From CBDVAK01 sp965371945 (GTDB lineage: Bacteria; Pseudomonadota; Gammaproteobacteria; Competibacterales; JAHEDQ01), in contig CBDVAK010000208.1 in assembly GCA_965371945.1 (NCBI GenBank), positions 1 through 6,390 on the forward strand: a stretch of DNA of 6,390 bases, read 5' to 3'. The notes beneath the pieces were generated by a model. That model was not told where the DNA came from, did not search any database, and saw only the letters and a program-made list of their open reading frames with translations. Made by a program: the position numbers and the translations under genes. This document shows, piece by piece, positions 1 to 6,390 of this stretch (the stretch's first letter is position 1; the number at the start of each line of letters is the position of its first letter).

Positions 1-153
1 CTGTTCGGCGTGCGCGTGATGGAAGTCCGCGACATGATCGCCAACAGCACCGGTGTGCTGGTCGGTTACGGTCTGTGGCGTACCCCATTGGGCAGCACCT
101 TTGCCCGCGCTGAATCCCGGCTTTCCACAATGGTTGCTGGCGACCGCCGTTAA
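1..153 (+). CDS. 3' end of an unrecognised protein (partial)
   Basis: An open frame enters at the left edge in frame 1 and runs 50 codons to TAA at 151-153; its start lies outside the window. The visible tail includes FGVRVMEVRDM, a mildly hydrophobic stretch with small residues (IANSTGVLVGYGLW) and a basic end (VAGDRR). I do not recognise the family. Two things support it as a real gene end. The stop sits directly against a perfect hairpin shared with the convergent decarboxylase gene. The other two plus frames are closed by stops, one near base 18 and one near base 113. It is convergent with the operon, so it is probably a separate transcription unit with no necessary functional link. Confidence 0.55.
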   Translation: MFGVRVMEVRDMIANSTGVLVGYGLWRTPLGSTFARAESRLSTMVAGDRR

Positions 154-175
154 GGCGATTTGACAGCAATCGCCT
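153..175. terminator. Bidirectional terminator hairpin between convergent genes
   Basis: AGGCGATT at 153-160 pairs perfectly with AATCGCCT at 168-175 across a 7-nt loop (TGACAGC). The 8-bp stem covers the whole 21-bp gap and takes in the last A of the plus-strand TAA and the last A of the minus-strand TGA. Its position between two convergent stop codons fits a shared transcription terminator. No clear U-tract follows on either strand, so it is either a weak intrinsic terminator or a 3'-end stabilising hairpin. Confidence 0.5.
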
Positions 176-1812
176 CAGGTCTCGGCCGGCGGCGTCTGCT
201 GTTGCAGGCGGCGCACGCCGTCGACGAAGCGGGACAGGGTTTCCGACAGCACGCCTCGTGGAATCATGATCTCCACGAGCTGAAAACGTCCACGCCGGGT
301 GGCCGACAGCTCCAGTGCGGCTGCTAGTTCAGCGCGGGTATGCACGCGGATGCCGTCACCGCCCATGGCTGCGGCCATGTCCGCGAACTTCCAGTCGTCC
401 AGGTTGTTGAATGTGGATTCGGGCTGGAAGGTTCTCAACATTTCCCAGCTCGAATTGTTGAACAACAATACGATGGGATCCCAACCGTAGCGCCGGCAAT
501 TGCCCAGTTCCCAGCCGGTCATCTGAAACGCACCGTCACCGACCAGGATCAGCGGTCGCTCGCCGGTTGCTGCCTGCACCCCCAGTCCGGCCGGAACCCC
601 GAAACCCATGGTGGCGTAGTAGCCGGGTGCAACGATCGCGGTATGATGCATATCGAGCGCGGTAAACAGGCAGTCGCCCATGTCGGAAGCGATTGGAAAC
701 AGTCCGTGGCGATTCATCAGATCGTTGACGCCGCGTGCGATATCGGTCGGGGTGATGGTTTGCTCGTCACTGCACAGGTCGCTGGGATAGGCACGCACCG
801 GGGAGGCTTCCGCCTGTTGATGATCGCTCACGCGTGCCAGCAACTCGTTGACCAGAGCGTCCAGCGGGATATCAGAATACTGGTGATAGCCCATTGAGAC
901 CTGCCGGTCGACTACCTGTATGCACTTTCGCAAATCGATCTGCCGTCGCGACACGCCGAAATTGGTATCCGACAACAACACGCCCAGCAGCAACAGGGCA
1001 TCCGAATGCTCGACCCGGTGCGTCAGCGCTGCATCGCCGGCGACACCCATATAGGTGCCCAGCAACTGCGCTCCTGATTCCGCCAGCAGGCCGCGACCCA
1101 TGAAGCTGGTCACCACCGGCAGCCCCAGTTTGCGAGCCAGCTCCGAAACCTTCTGCTCCAGCCCGTAACGGCGAACCTCGACACCCACCATCAACACCGG
1201 TGAGCTGGCGCCCGCCAATCGTGCCAGCATTTCGTCGACACAGGCCTGCAAGGCTGCGTCATCGACCTGTTCGGCCGGCAGCGCAGGCACCGGGCGGCAC
1301 GGGCTCAGTACCAAATCCCTGGGCAGCTCGATGTAGACGGGTCGGGAATATTTCTGGCAATTGTGCAGTACACGGGCGATCTCGTCGGGAGCGCTGTCGG
1401 CATCGTCGAGACGGGTCTGGTCACAAGTGACCTCCCGATACACCCGGTACTGTGAGTCCAGCGTTCTGGCCTGGTGGTGCAGCAACAGGCCGGCACTGCT
1501 CTCGCCGCTACCGGGGGCGCCGGAGATGACCACCAGTGGTGATTTCTCCGCATAGGCGGAAGCCACTGGGTTGACCATGTTGAGAGCACCGGCGCCGTAG
1601 GTCACCGCGGCCACTCCCAGCTTGCAATTGAAGCGCGCCGCGGCATCGGCGGCAAAACCCACCGCTGGTTCGTGACTCAGGGTATAGAGCGGCAGGATGC
1701 CGGATTCTTCGATGACCTTGAAAAAAGGCAGCGCGAAGTCGCCGGGGATACCGAATATTTCGCTGGCGCCGTGATCCCTGAGGGCCTGCAGCAGTGCTTC
1801 GGACAGGTTCAT
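175..1812 (-). CDS. ipdC: Phenylpyruvate/indolepyruvate decarboxylase (ThDP-dependent)
   Basis: Cytosolic, non-oxidative decarboxylase of 2-oxoacids, giving an aldehyde and CO2; likely substrates are phenylpyruvate and indole-3-pyruvate. The 545 residues form a full-length three-domain ThDP enzyme. The N-terminal pyrimidine-binding domain (about 1-165) carries GIPGD with Asp25, SHEPAVGFAADAAAR with the cofactor-activating Glu48, and the catalytic pair His112-His113. The central domain spans about 190-330. The C-terminal diphosphate-binding domain (about 350-530) has GDG at 425-427 and NN at 452-453, the classic ThDP/Mg motif. Segments such as NNSSWEMLRTFQPES and FQMTGWELGNCRR closely match, from memory, the Azospirillum brasilense phenylpyruvate decarboxylase, also called IpdC and of about the same length. 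Leu459 occupies the site of the active-site Glu of Zymomonas pyruvate decarboxylase (Glu473), as in the Azospirillum enzyme. The ATG at 1812 has AGGGA at a 5-nt spacing. It is the last gene of the operon, 11 bp after the dehydrogenase. Main alternative: another arylpyruvate or branched 2-oxoacid decarboxylase. Confidence 0.93.
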   Translation of the reverse strand: MNLSEALLQALRDHGASEIFGIPGDFALPFFKVIEESGILPLYTLSHEPAVGFAADAAARFNCKLGVAAVTYGAGALNMVNPVASAYAEKSPLVVISGAPGSGESSAGLLLHHQARTLDSQYRVYREVTCDQTRLDDADSAPDEIARVLHNCQKYSRPVYIELPRDLVLSPCRPVPALPAEQVDDAALQACVDEMLARLAGASSPVLMVGVEVRRYGLEQKVSELARKLGLPVVTSFMGRGLLAESGAQLLGTYMGVAGDAALTHRVEHSDALLLLGVLLSDTNFGVSRRQIDLRKCIQVVDRQVSMGYHQYSDIPLDALVNELLARVSDHQQAEASPVRAYPSDLCSDEQTITPTDIARGVNDLMNRHGLFPIASDMGDCLFTALDMHHTAIVAPGYYATMGFGVPAGLGVQAATGERPLILVGDGAFQMTGWELGNCRRYGWDPIVLLFNNSSWEMLRTFQPESTFNNLDDWKFADMAAAMGGDGIRVHTRAELAAALELSATRRGRFQLVEIMIPRGVLSETLSRFVDGVRRLQQQTPPAET

Positions 1813-1817
1813 CGTGA

Positions 1818-1822
1818 TCCCT
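1818..1822 (-). promoter_or_regulatory. Ribosome binding site for the decarboxylase gene
   Basis: On the minus strand AGGGA lies 5 nt before the ATG at 1812. It occupies most of the 11-bp gap after the dehydrogenase stop codon (1824-1826). It supports this start and suggests independent ribosome loading within the polycistronic message. Confidence 0.6.
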
Positions 1823-1823
1823 G

Positions 1824-2882
1824 TTATTTGGTCTTGAGAAACCGCTCCTCGGCGATATGGTCCGCGATCTCGTTGGTGGGTCGCTGTTCGCGGTCGGCCC
1901 GCGCGAAGATCTCCAGCAGAGTATCGTTGATGCCTTCCACCTGCCTCAGCAGGGTCTCACGATCCTCACCGCTGCGTTCAACCGCGCAGTCGACGATGCC
2001 GCCGGCGTTGATCACATAGTCGGGTGCATAGAGGATGCCGCGTTCGCGCAACGCCTGGCCGTGGCGCGCTGCTGCCAACTGGTTGTTGGCGGCACCGGCG
2101 ACGATGTCGGCGCACAGACGCGGGATGGTCTGATCGTCCAGCACCGCGCCCATCGCGCAGGGGGAGAACACGTCGACATCGAGATCATAGATCTGCTCCG
2201 CGGTCACCGCGGTGGCGCCCAGATCATTCACCGCCCGTTGCACGGCTTGTGGCCAGACATCGGTGACCCAGATTTTGGCGCCGGCCTCCTTTAGCAGGCC
2301 TGCCAGCCGGTAGCCAACACTGCCGACACCCTGTATGGCCACTTTGACGTTGTCCAGTTTGTCGCTGCCGGTGCGGTGGCTCAGCGCCGCGCGTAACCCC
2401 ACGAACACACCATAGGCGGTGGCCGGTGAGGGATCGCCGCTGCGGGTCCCGCCCTCCGCGGCCTGCTTTTGCAGGACGCCCGCAATGTGCTCGGTTTCCA
2501 GCGCCATGATCTTGAGATCGGCCACTGAGGTTCCGGAATCCTCGGCGGCGATGTAGCGGCCGCCGAGACTGTCGACGAAACGGCCCATGGCCCGTAGCAG
2601 GGCTTCGCTCTTGTCTTTGTGCGGGTCTCCGAGTATCACCGATTTGCCCCCGCCCAGTGGCAGACCGGTGATGGCCGATTTGTAGGTCATGCCGCGTGAC
2701 AGACGCAGCACGTCCCGCAGTGCTTCGGCTTCCGACGGATAGGGCCACATCCGGCAGCCGCCCAGAGCCGGGCCGAGGTTACTGTTGTGAATGGCGATGA
2801 TCGCGCGCAGCCCACTGTCCGCATCCCGGCAAAAAACCACCTGCTGATGATCGTCGAAATCAGGGTGATCGAATACGCTCAT
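1824..2882 (-). CDS. Leu/Phe-type NAD-dependent amino acid dehydrogenase
   Basis: Catalyses reversible oxidative deamination of an L-amino acid to its 2-oxoacid with NAD+. At 352 residues it matches the short Glu/Leu/Phe/Val dehydrogenase family rather than the longer glutamate dehydrogenases. The N-terminal substrate domain (about 1-145) has GPALGGCRMW (37-46), Lys68 in MTYKSA, the glycine-rich LPLGGGKS with catalytic Lys80, and Asp115 in AAEDSGT. The segment SGDPSP (148-153) leads into the Rossmann domain, with GVGSVG at 185-190. Asp208 at the end of the second strand favours NAD over NADP. YAPDYVINAGG (285-295) is the usual family C-terminal motif. Its ATG shares ATGA with the stop of the upstream oxidoreductase gene, so translation is probably coupled; only weak purine runs precede the start. 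Pocket residues look partly leucine-dehydrogenase-like (Leu40, Ala113), but the neighbours suggest an aromatic substrate such as Phe or Trp. The family call is firm; substrate is uncertain. Confidence 0.92.
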   Translation of the reverse strand: MSVFDHPDFDDHQQVVFCRDADSGLRAIIAIHNSNLGPALGGCRMWPYPSEAEALRDVLRLSRGMTYKSAITGLPLGGGKSVILGDPHKDKSEALLRAMGRFVDSLGGRYIAAEDSGTSVADLKIMALETEHIAGVLQKQAAEGGTRSGDPSPATAYGVFVGLRAALSHRTGSDKLDNVKVAIQGVGSVGYRLAGLLKEAGAKIWVTDVWPQAVQRAVNDLGATAVTAEQIYDLDVDVFSPCAMGAVLDDQTIPRLCADIVAGAANNQLAAARHGQALRERGILYAPDYVINAGGIVDCAVERSGEDRETLLRQVEGINDTLLEIFARADREQRPTNEIADHIAEERFLKTK

Positions 2883-5800
2883 GCTGCTTCTTGCCTCTGG
2901 TCGGGGTTCTTGAATGCCGTCAACAGTCGTTCGCGTTCCACGCTGACGGCAGACAGGTTGGCCTGCCGAACGTGGCCGAAACCGCGGATCTTGGCCGGCA
3001 GACCGGCAATCTCTATCGCGAGGGCATGGTTTCCAGTATCCAGGCTCGCCAGCAGTTCATCGACGTCGCGCTGGTAGTCGACGATAGACTGTCGTTCCTG
3101 GCGTCTTTCGGCGCTCTTGCCGAATGGATCGAGGAAGGTGCCACGCAGCCATTTCAAATGGGACAACAGCGACATCACGCCCATCATCCAGGGGCCGAAG
3201 CTGCGCTTCAAAGCGTGGCCCGTGTCCGCATCGATCTTGGCGAAGATCGGTGGCGCCATGTGAAACCTCAGACGATAACCACCCTCGAACTGTTGTTCGA
3301 GTTGCTTGCGGAAGCTGCCATCGGTAAACAGTCTGGCTACCTCGTATTCGTCCTTATAGGCCAGCAGCCGCGCATAGTTTTCCGCCACCGCCCGGGTCAG
3401 ACCCTGCTCGCCCGGGCAACATTGCTGCTCACGCTCGCGGACCCGCTCCACCAGCGCGGTGTAGCGGCGTGCATAAGCTCTGTTCTGGTAGGCGGTGAGC
3501 AACGTCACACGGTGGCTGGTAATCTCTTCGATGCTCGACGGCAGGGGTTCCTGATCGCTGGCCGCTGTCAACAATGTCTCCACGGCAGCGGCATCATGGG
3601 CATTGCGGCGGCCCCACAGAAAGGCCTGCAGATTGGCTTTGACAGCCACGCCATTGAGTTCGATGGCCTGCTCTATGGATTCCCGCGACAGTGGTATCAG
3701 CCCTTTCTGCCAGGCGAATCCGACCAGGAACAGATTGGCGGCGATCGAATCGCCCAGCAGGGCGGTGGCGATGCGGGTTGCCTCGACGAACACGCAGTGG
3801 TCGTCGCCGGCGGCCTCACAGATCGCTGATTCCATGGCGGTGCCGGGGAACGCCATGTCGGGATGGCGCAAAAACTCCGAGGTCATCGAGTGATGGCGGT
3901 TGACCACCGCGCAGCTACGGTTGCGATCGAGCTTGCTGAGCGCGTCGAACCCGGCGGCGACCACCAGGTCGCAGCCCAGCAGCAGATTGGCGCCACCGGC
4001 GGCGATACGCACTGCATGGATGTCCTCGGGGGTCTTGGCGATGCGTACGTGGCTCACCACCGCGCCGAACTTCTGCGCCAGACCGGTCATGTCCAGAACC
4101 GTGCACCCCTTGCCTTCGATGTGAGCCGCCATGCCCAGCAGGGCGCCGATGGTCACCACGCCGGTGCCGCCGACACCGGTGACCAGGATGCCGTAGGGTA
4201 TGTCCACCGTGGGTAGTTGCGGTTCAGGCAGATGCGGAAATTCGGCGGCCTGATCAGCACTCGCCTGGCGTTTGCGCAAACCGCCACCGTGCACGGTGAC
4301 AAAGCTCGGGCAAAAGCCGTCCAGGCAGGAAAAGTCCTTGTTGCAGGAGGATTGGTCGATGGCGCGTTTGCGACCCAGCGCGGTCTCCACCGGAATCACC
4401 GACAGACAATTGGAGGCCGTTCCACAGTCGCCACAGCCCTCGCAAACCGCTTGGTTGATAAAGGCCCGCTTGGCCGGGTCGGGCATCAGTCCGCGCTTGC
4501 GGCGACGGCGCTTCTCCGTGGCGCAGGTCTGGTCGTAGATCAGAACCGACACGCCGGGTACCTCGCGCAGTTCCCGCTGCAGGTGGTTGAACTCGCTGCG
4601 CGGGTGCAGGGTTACGCCCGCGGCGAATCCACCCTGCCCGGCATATGAGCCCGGTTCCTCACTGACGATGTCGATGCGGCGCACGCCTTCACCGTAGAGT
4701 TGATGGGTCATCCTGGGCACTGACAGTGCCCCGTCGACCGGTTGCCCGCCAGTCATGGCCACCGCGTCGTTGTAGAGTATCTTGTAGGTGATGTTGCAGT
4801 TACCTGCCAGCGCTGCGCGGATTGCCAGCAGACCGGAATGAAAGTAGGTGCCGTCGCCAAGGTTCTGGAATACGTGGCGGGTTTCGGTAAATGGCGCCTG
4901 GCCGATCCAGGCGGCACCTTCCCCGCCCATCTGCGAAAAGGTCTCGGTACGACGGTCCATCCAGGTCGCCATGTAGTGACAACCGATACCGGCAATGGCG
5001 CGGCTGCCTTCGGGTACCCGTGTGGAGGTGTTGTGCGGGCAACCCGAACAGAAGTGGGGAACCCGTTCCAGCACCACTCTGGGTCGGGATAGGGCTTGTT
5101 CCTTGGCCTCCAGAAAAGCCAGGCGTTCGCGGATTCGTTCGCTGGTACAGAAACGGTCGACGCGATCGGCGATGACCCGGGCGATGCGCGCTGGCGTCAG
5201 CTCACCGGCGGATGGCAGCACCCACTCGCCGTTTTCGTCGAATTTGCCCACCACCCGCGGGCGTACGTCGGCTCGCCAGTTGTAGAGCTGTTCGCGGAAC
5301 TGGTTCTCGATGACCGCACGCTTTTCCTCTACCACCAGGATCTCTTCGAGGCCCTCTGCGAAAGCCCGTGCACCCTCGCGCTCCAGTGGCCAGGTCATGG
5401 CTACTTTGTAGACCCGCAGACCGATGTCGGCCGCCAGTTGTTGGTCGATTCCCAGGTCATCCAATGCCTGGCGCACGTCGAGATAGGATTTGCCGGTGGT
5501 GACGATGCCGAACCGGGGTTGCGGGCTGTCCATGACCACACGATCGAGGCGGTTGGCGCGCACGAAGGCCAGCGCTGCGTAGAGCTTGTATTGTTGAAGC
5601 CGCAGTTCCTGTTCCAGCGGTTTGTCGGGCCAGCGGATATGCAGGCCACCGGGGGGCATTTCGAAATCCGCGGGGATCACGATCTCGACCCGGTGCGGGT
5701 CGACCTCCACCGAGGCTGATGAGTCCAGCGTTTCGGCAATGGTCTTGAAACCGATCCAGCAGCCGCAGAAACGCGACAGTTCCCAACCGAAGATTCCCAG

Positions 5801-6346
5801 ATCGAGTATTTCCTGAACACCGGAAGGATTGAGTACCGGCATTTGCGCATCGATAAACGCGTACTCGCTCTGGTGCGGCAGCGTCGATGACTTGCAGGCA
5901 TGATCGTCCCCGGCGATGGCGAGTACCCCGCCATAGCGCGAGGTGCCCGCGTGGTTGGCGTGTTTGAACACGTCCCCGGTACGGTCGACGCCGGGCCCCT
6001 TGCCGTACCACATGCTGTAGACACCGTCGTAGCGAGCGCCTTCGAACATATTGACCTGCTGGCTGCCCCACACCGCGGTGGCACCGAGATCCTCGTTGAC
6101 ACCCGGCTGGAAATGAATGTGGTTGTTGCGCAGAAAGTCCCGGGCGCGCCACAGAGCCTGATCAAAGCCTCCCAGCGGTGAGCCCCGGTATCCCGAGATA
6201 AAACAGGCGGTATTGAGACCGGCGTGATGATCGCGATGCTGCTGCATCATCGGCAGTCGCACCAGCGCCTGCGTGCCGGTCAGAAAGACACGGCCGGATT
6301 CGAGTTGGTACTTGTCTTCGAGCGTAACTTTGGCGAGCGCCATCAT
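2879..6346 (-). CDS. Fused indolepyruvate:ferredoxin oxidoreductase
   Basis: Oxidatively decarboxylates 2-oxoacids (indolepyruvate, phenylpyruvate or relatives) with CoA to the acyl-CoA, CO2 and reduced ferredoxin. The single 1155-residue chain joins parts that archaeal enzymes split into two subunits. About 15-400 is the pyrimidine-binding alpha region (SGYRGSPLGG at 51-60, YGKGPGVDR at 114-122). About 425-610 is the ThDP-binding region, with HFCSGCPHN (Cys433, Cys436), GDG at 497-499 and ND at 526-527. About 630-682 is an iron-sulfur region with cysteines 635, 638, 641, 647, 668, 674 and 679. About 716-910 is the gamma domain, starting with TGVGGTGVV (723-731). About 940-1145 matches the C-terminal domain of unknown function (DUF6537, as I recall it) typical of this fused form. 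It is the first operon gene and overlaps the dehydrogenase by 4 bp. Two adjacent ATGs (6346, 6343) are possible starts; a GGGGGGAG sequence is 3 nt from the first and 6 nt from the second, so 6343 may be used. Exact 2-oxoacid is inferred. Confidence 0.94.
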   Translation of the reverse strand: MMALAKVTLEDKYQLESGRVFLTGTQALVRLPMMQQHRDHHAGLNTACFISGYRGSPLGGFDQALWRARDFLRNNHIHFQPGVNEDLGATAVWGSQQVNMFEGARYDGVYSMWYGKGPGVDRTGDVFKHANHAGTSRYGGVLAIAGDDHACKSSTLPHQSEYAFIDAQMPVLNPSGVQEILDLGIFGWELSRFCGCWIGFKTIAETLDSSASVEVDPHRVEIVIPADFEMPPGGLHIRWPDKPLEQELRLQQYKLYAALAFVRANRLDRVVMDSPQPRFGIVTTGKSYLDVRQALDDLGIDQQLAADIGLRVYKVAMTWPLEREGARAFAEGLEEILVVEEKRAVIENQFREQLYNWRADVRPRVVGKFDENGEWVLPSAGELTPARIARVIADRVDRFCTSERIRERLAFLEAKEQALSRPRVVLERVPHFCSGCPHNTSTRVPEGSRAIAGIGCHYMATWMDRRTETFSQMGGEGAAWIGQAPFTETRHVFQNLGDGTYFHSGLLAIRAALAGNCNITYKILYNDAVAMTGGQPVDGALSVPRMTHQLYGEGVRRIDIVSEEPGSYAGQGGFAAGVTLHPRSEFNHLQRELREVPGVSVLIYDQTCATEKRRRRKRGLMPDPAKRAFINQAVCEGCGDCGTASNCLSVIPVETALGRKRAIDQSSCNKDFSCLDGFCPSFVTVHGGGLRKRQASADQAAEFPHLPEPQLPTVDIPYGILVTGVGGTGVVTIGALLGMAAHIEGKGCTVLDMTGLAQKFGAVVSHVRIAKTPEDIHAVRIAAGGANLLLGCDLVVAAGFDALSKLDRNRSCAVVNRHHSMTSEFLRHPDMAFPGTAMESAICEAAGDDHCVFVEATRIATALLGDSIAANLFLVGFAWQKGLIPLSRESIEQAIELNGVAVKANLQAFLWGRRNAHDAAAVETLLTAASDQEPLPSSIEEITSHRVTLLTAYQNRAYARRYTALVERVREREQQCCPGEQGLTRAVAENYARLLAYKDEYEVARLFTDGSFRKQLEQQFEGGYRLRFHMAPPIFAKIDADTGHALKRSFGPWMMGVMSLLSHLKWLRGTFLDPFGKSAERRQERQSIVDYQRDVDELLASLDTGNHALAIEIAGLPAKIRGFGHVRQANLSAVSVERERLLTAFKNPDQRQEAA

Positions 6347-6349
6347 CTG

Positions 6350-6357
6350 CTCCCCCC
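6350..6357 (-). promoter_or_regulatory. Strong Shine-Dalgarno of the operon's first gene
   Basis: The minus strand reads GGGGGGAG, then CAG, then ATGATG. The spacing is 3 nt to the ATG at 6346 and 6 nt to the ATG at 6343. The usual spacing of 5-9 nt favours the second ATG, which would make the oxidoreductase one residue shorter. It is the strongest ribosome site of the three in the operon. Confidence 0.65.
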
Positions 6358-6365
6358 GTATACGG
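6356..6365. promoter_or_regulatory. 10-bp palindrome in the operon leader
   Basis: CCGTATACGG is a perfect palindrome that overlaps the upstream edge of the Shine-Dalgarno run. It could be half of an operator or simply chance. A weak -10-like hexamer (GATACT on the minus strand, 6380-6385) lies about 15 bp further upstream, but its -35 partner would fall close to or beyond the window edge, so no promoter is claimed. Confidence 0.2.
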
Positions 6366-6390
6366 TTTGGTGGCCGGACAGTATCAGCCT

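Larger units (their letters stand above)
175..6346 (-). other. Three-gene arylpyruvate operon
   Basis: Three co-directional genes with a 4-bp overlap and an 11-bp gap leave no room for internal promoters or terminators, so one transcript is expected. The order is oxidoreductase, amino acid dehydrogenase, decarboxylase. The first and last both use 2-oxoacids and thiamine diphosphate, and the middle one makes 2-oxoacids. Further genes could lie upstream beyond base 6390. Confidence 0.85.

Noticed and set aside
340..897. A 185-codon open frame on the plus strand, opposite the decarboxylase gene
   Set aside because: It is fully antisense to conserved ThDP-enzyme motifs, has no recognisable domain, and looks like a codon-bias shadow.
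2891..3829. A 312-codon open frame on the plus strand, opposite the oxidoreductase gene
   Set aside because: It lies wholly antisense to a well-recognised conserved protein, its translation shows no recognisable domain, and long antisense frames are expected in GC-rich coding DNA.
4480..4512. An arginine/lysine-rich patch (KRRRRKRG) that could look like a nuclear or nucleic-acid-binding signal
   Set aside because: It sits inside the oxidoreductase between the ThDP and iron-sulfur regions, and, as I recall, a similar basic run is common in this fused family; ferredoxin docking or a linker role is more likely.
5457..6152. A 231-codon minus-strand frame overlapping the N-terminal part of the oxidoreductase
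   Set aside because: The translation is rich in Arg, Pro and Gly with no family resemblance, while the other minus frame encodes conserved oxidoreductase motifs over the same bases.
1..6390. A possible novel defence, mobile or CRISPR-type system
   Set aside because: No repeats with regular spacing, transposase, integrase, nuclease, toxin-antitoxin pair or RNA gene is visible; the window is almost fully accounted for by metabolic genes.

Overview
This is a GC-rich window from a bacterial chromosome. It is filled almost end to end by a tight three-gene operon on the minus strand, plus the 3' end of one convergent gene on the plus strand. The protein families point to a proteobacterium, most likely an aerobic or facultative gammaproteobacterium. 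Two things suggest this: the single-chain fused indolepyruvate:ferredoxin oxidoreductase of about 1155 residues, a form I know mainly from proteobacteria, and a decarboxylase that closely resembles the arylpyruvate decarboxylase of Azospirillum. The taxon is an inference; no rRNA or marker gene is present.

Layout, in the direction of operon transcription (right to left). Bases 6347-6390 hold a short leader with a strong Shine-Dalgarno sequence and a 10-bp palindrome. Bases 6346-2879 encode the fused 2-oxoacid (indolepyruvate) ferredoxin oxidoreductase. Bases 2882-1824 encode a Leu/Phe-type NAD-dependent amino acid dehydrogenase, whose start codon overlaps the stop of the first gene in an ATGA. 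Bases 1812-175 encode a thiamine-diphosphate-dependent phenylpyruvate/indolepyruvate decarboxylase, after an 11-bp gap. The operon ends at an 8-bp perfect hairpin that occupies the whole gap to the convergent gene (bases 1-153, C-terminus only, product not recognised).

Together the genes look like an aromatic amino acid catabolic unit. The dehydrogenase would oxidatively deaminate an amino acid (Phe, Trp or a branched-chain amino acid) to its 2-oxoacid. That 2-oxoacid can then take two competing routes encoded in the same transcript. The oxidoreductase gives the aryl-acetyl-CoA, CO2 and reduced ferredoxin. The decarboxylase gives the aryl-acetaldehyde and CO2. No aldehyde dehydrogenase, ferredoxin, transaminase, regulator or transporter is visible in the window.

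I found no mobile element, CRISPR array, tRNA, rRNA or prophage signal. The enzymes themselves belong to known families. The most notable points are the pairing of two competing 2-oxoacid-consuming enzymes with an amino acid dehydrogenase, the mixed substrate pocket of that dehydrogenase, and the economical convergent terminator.
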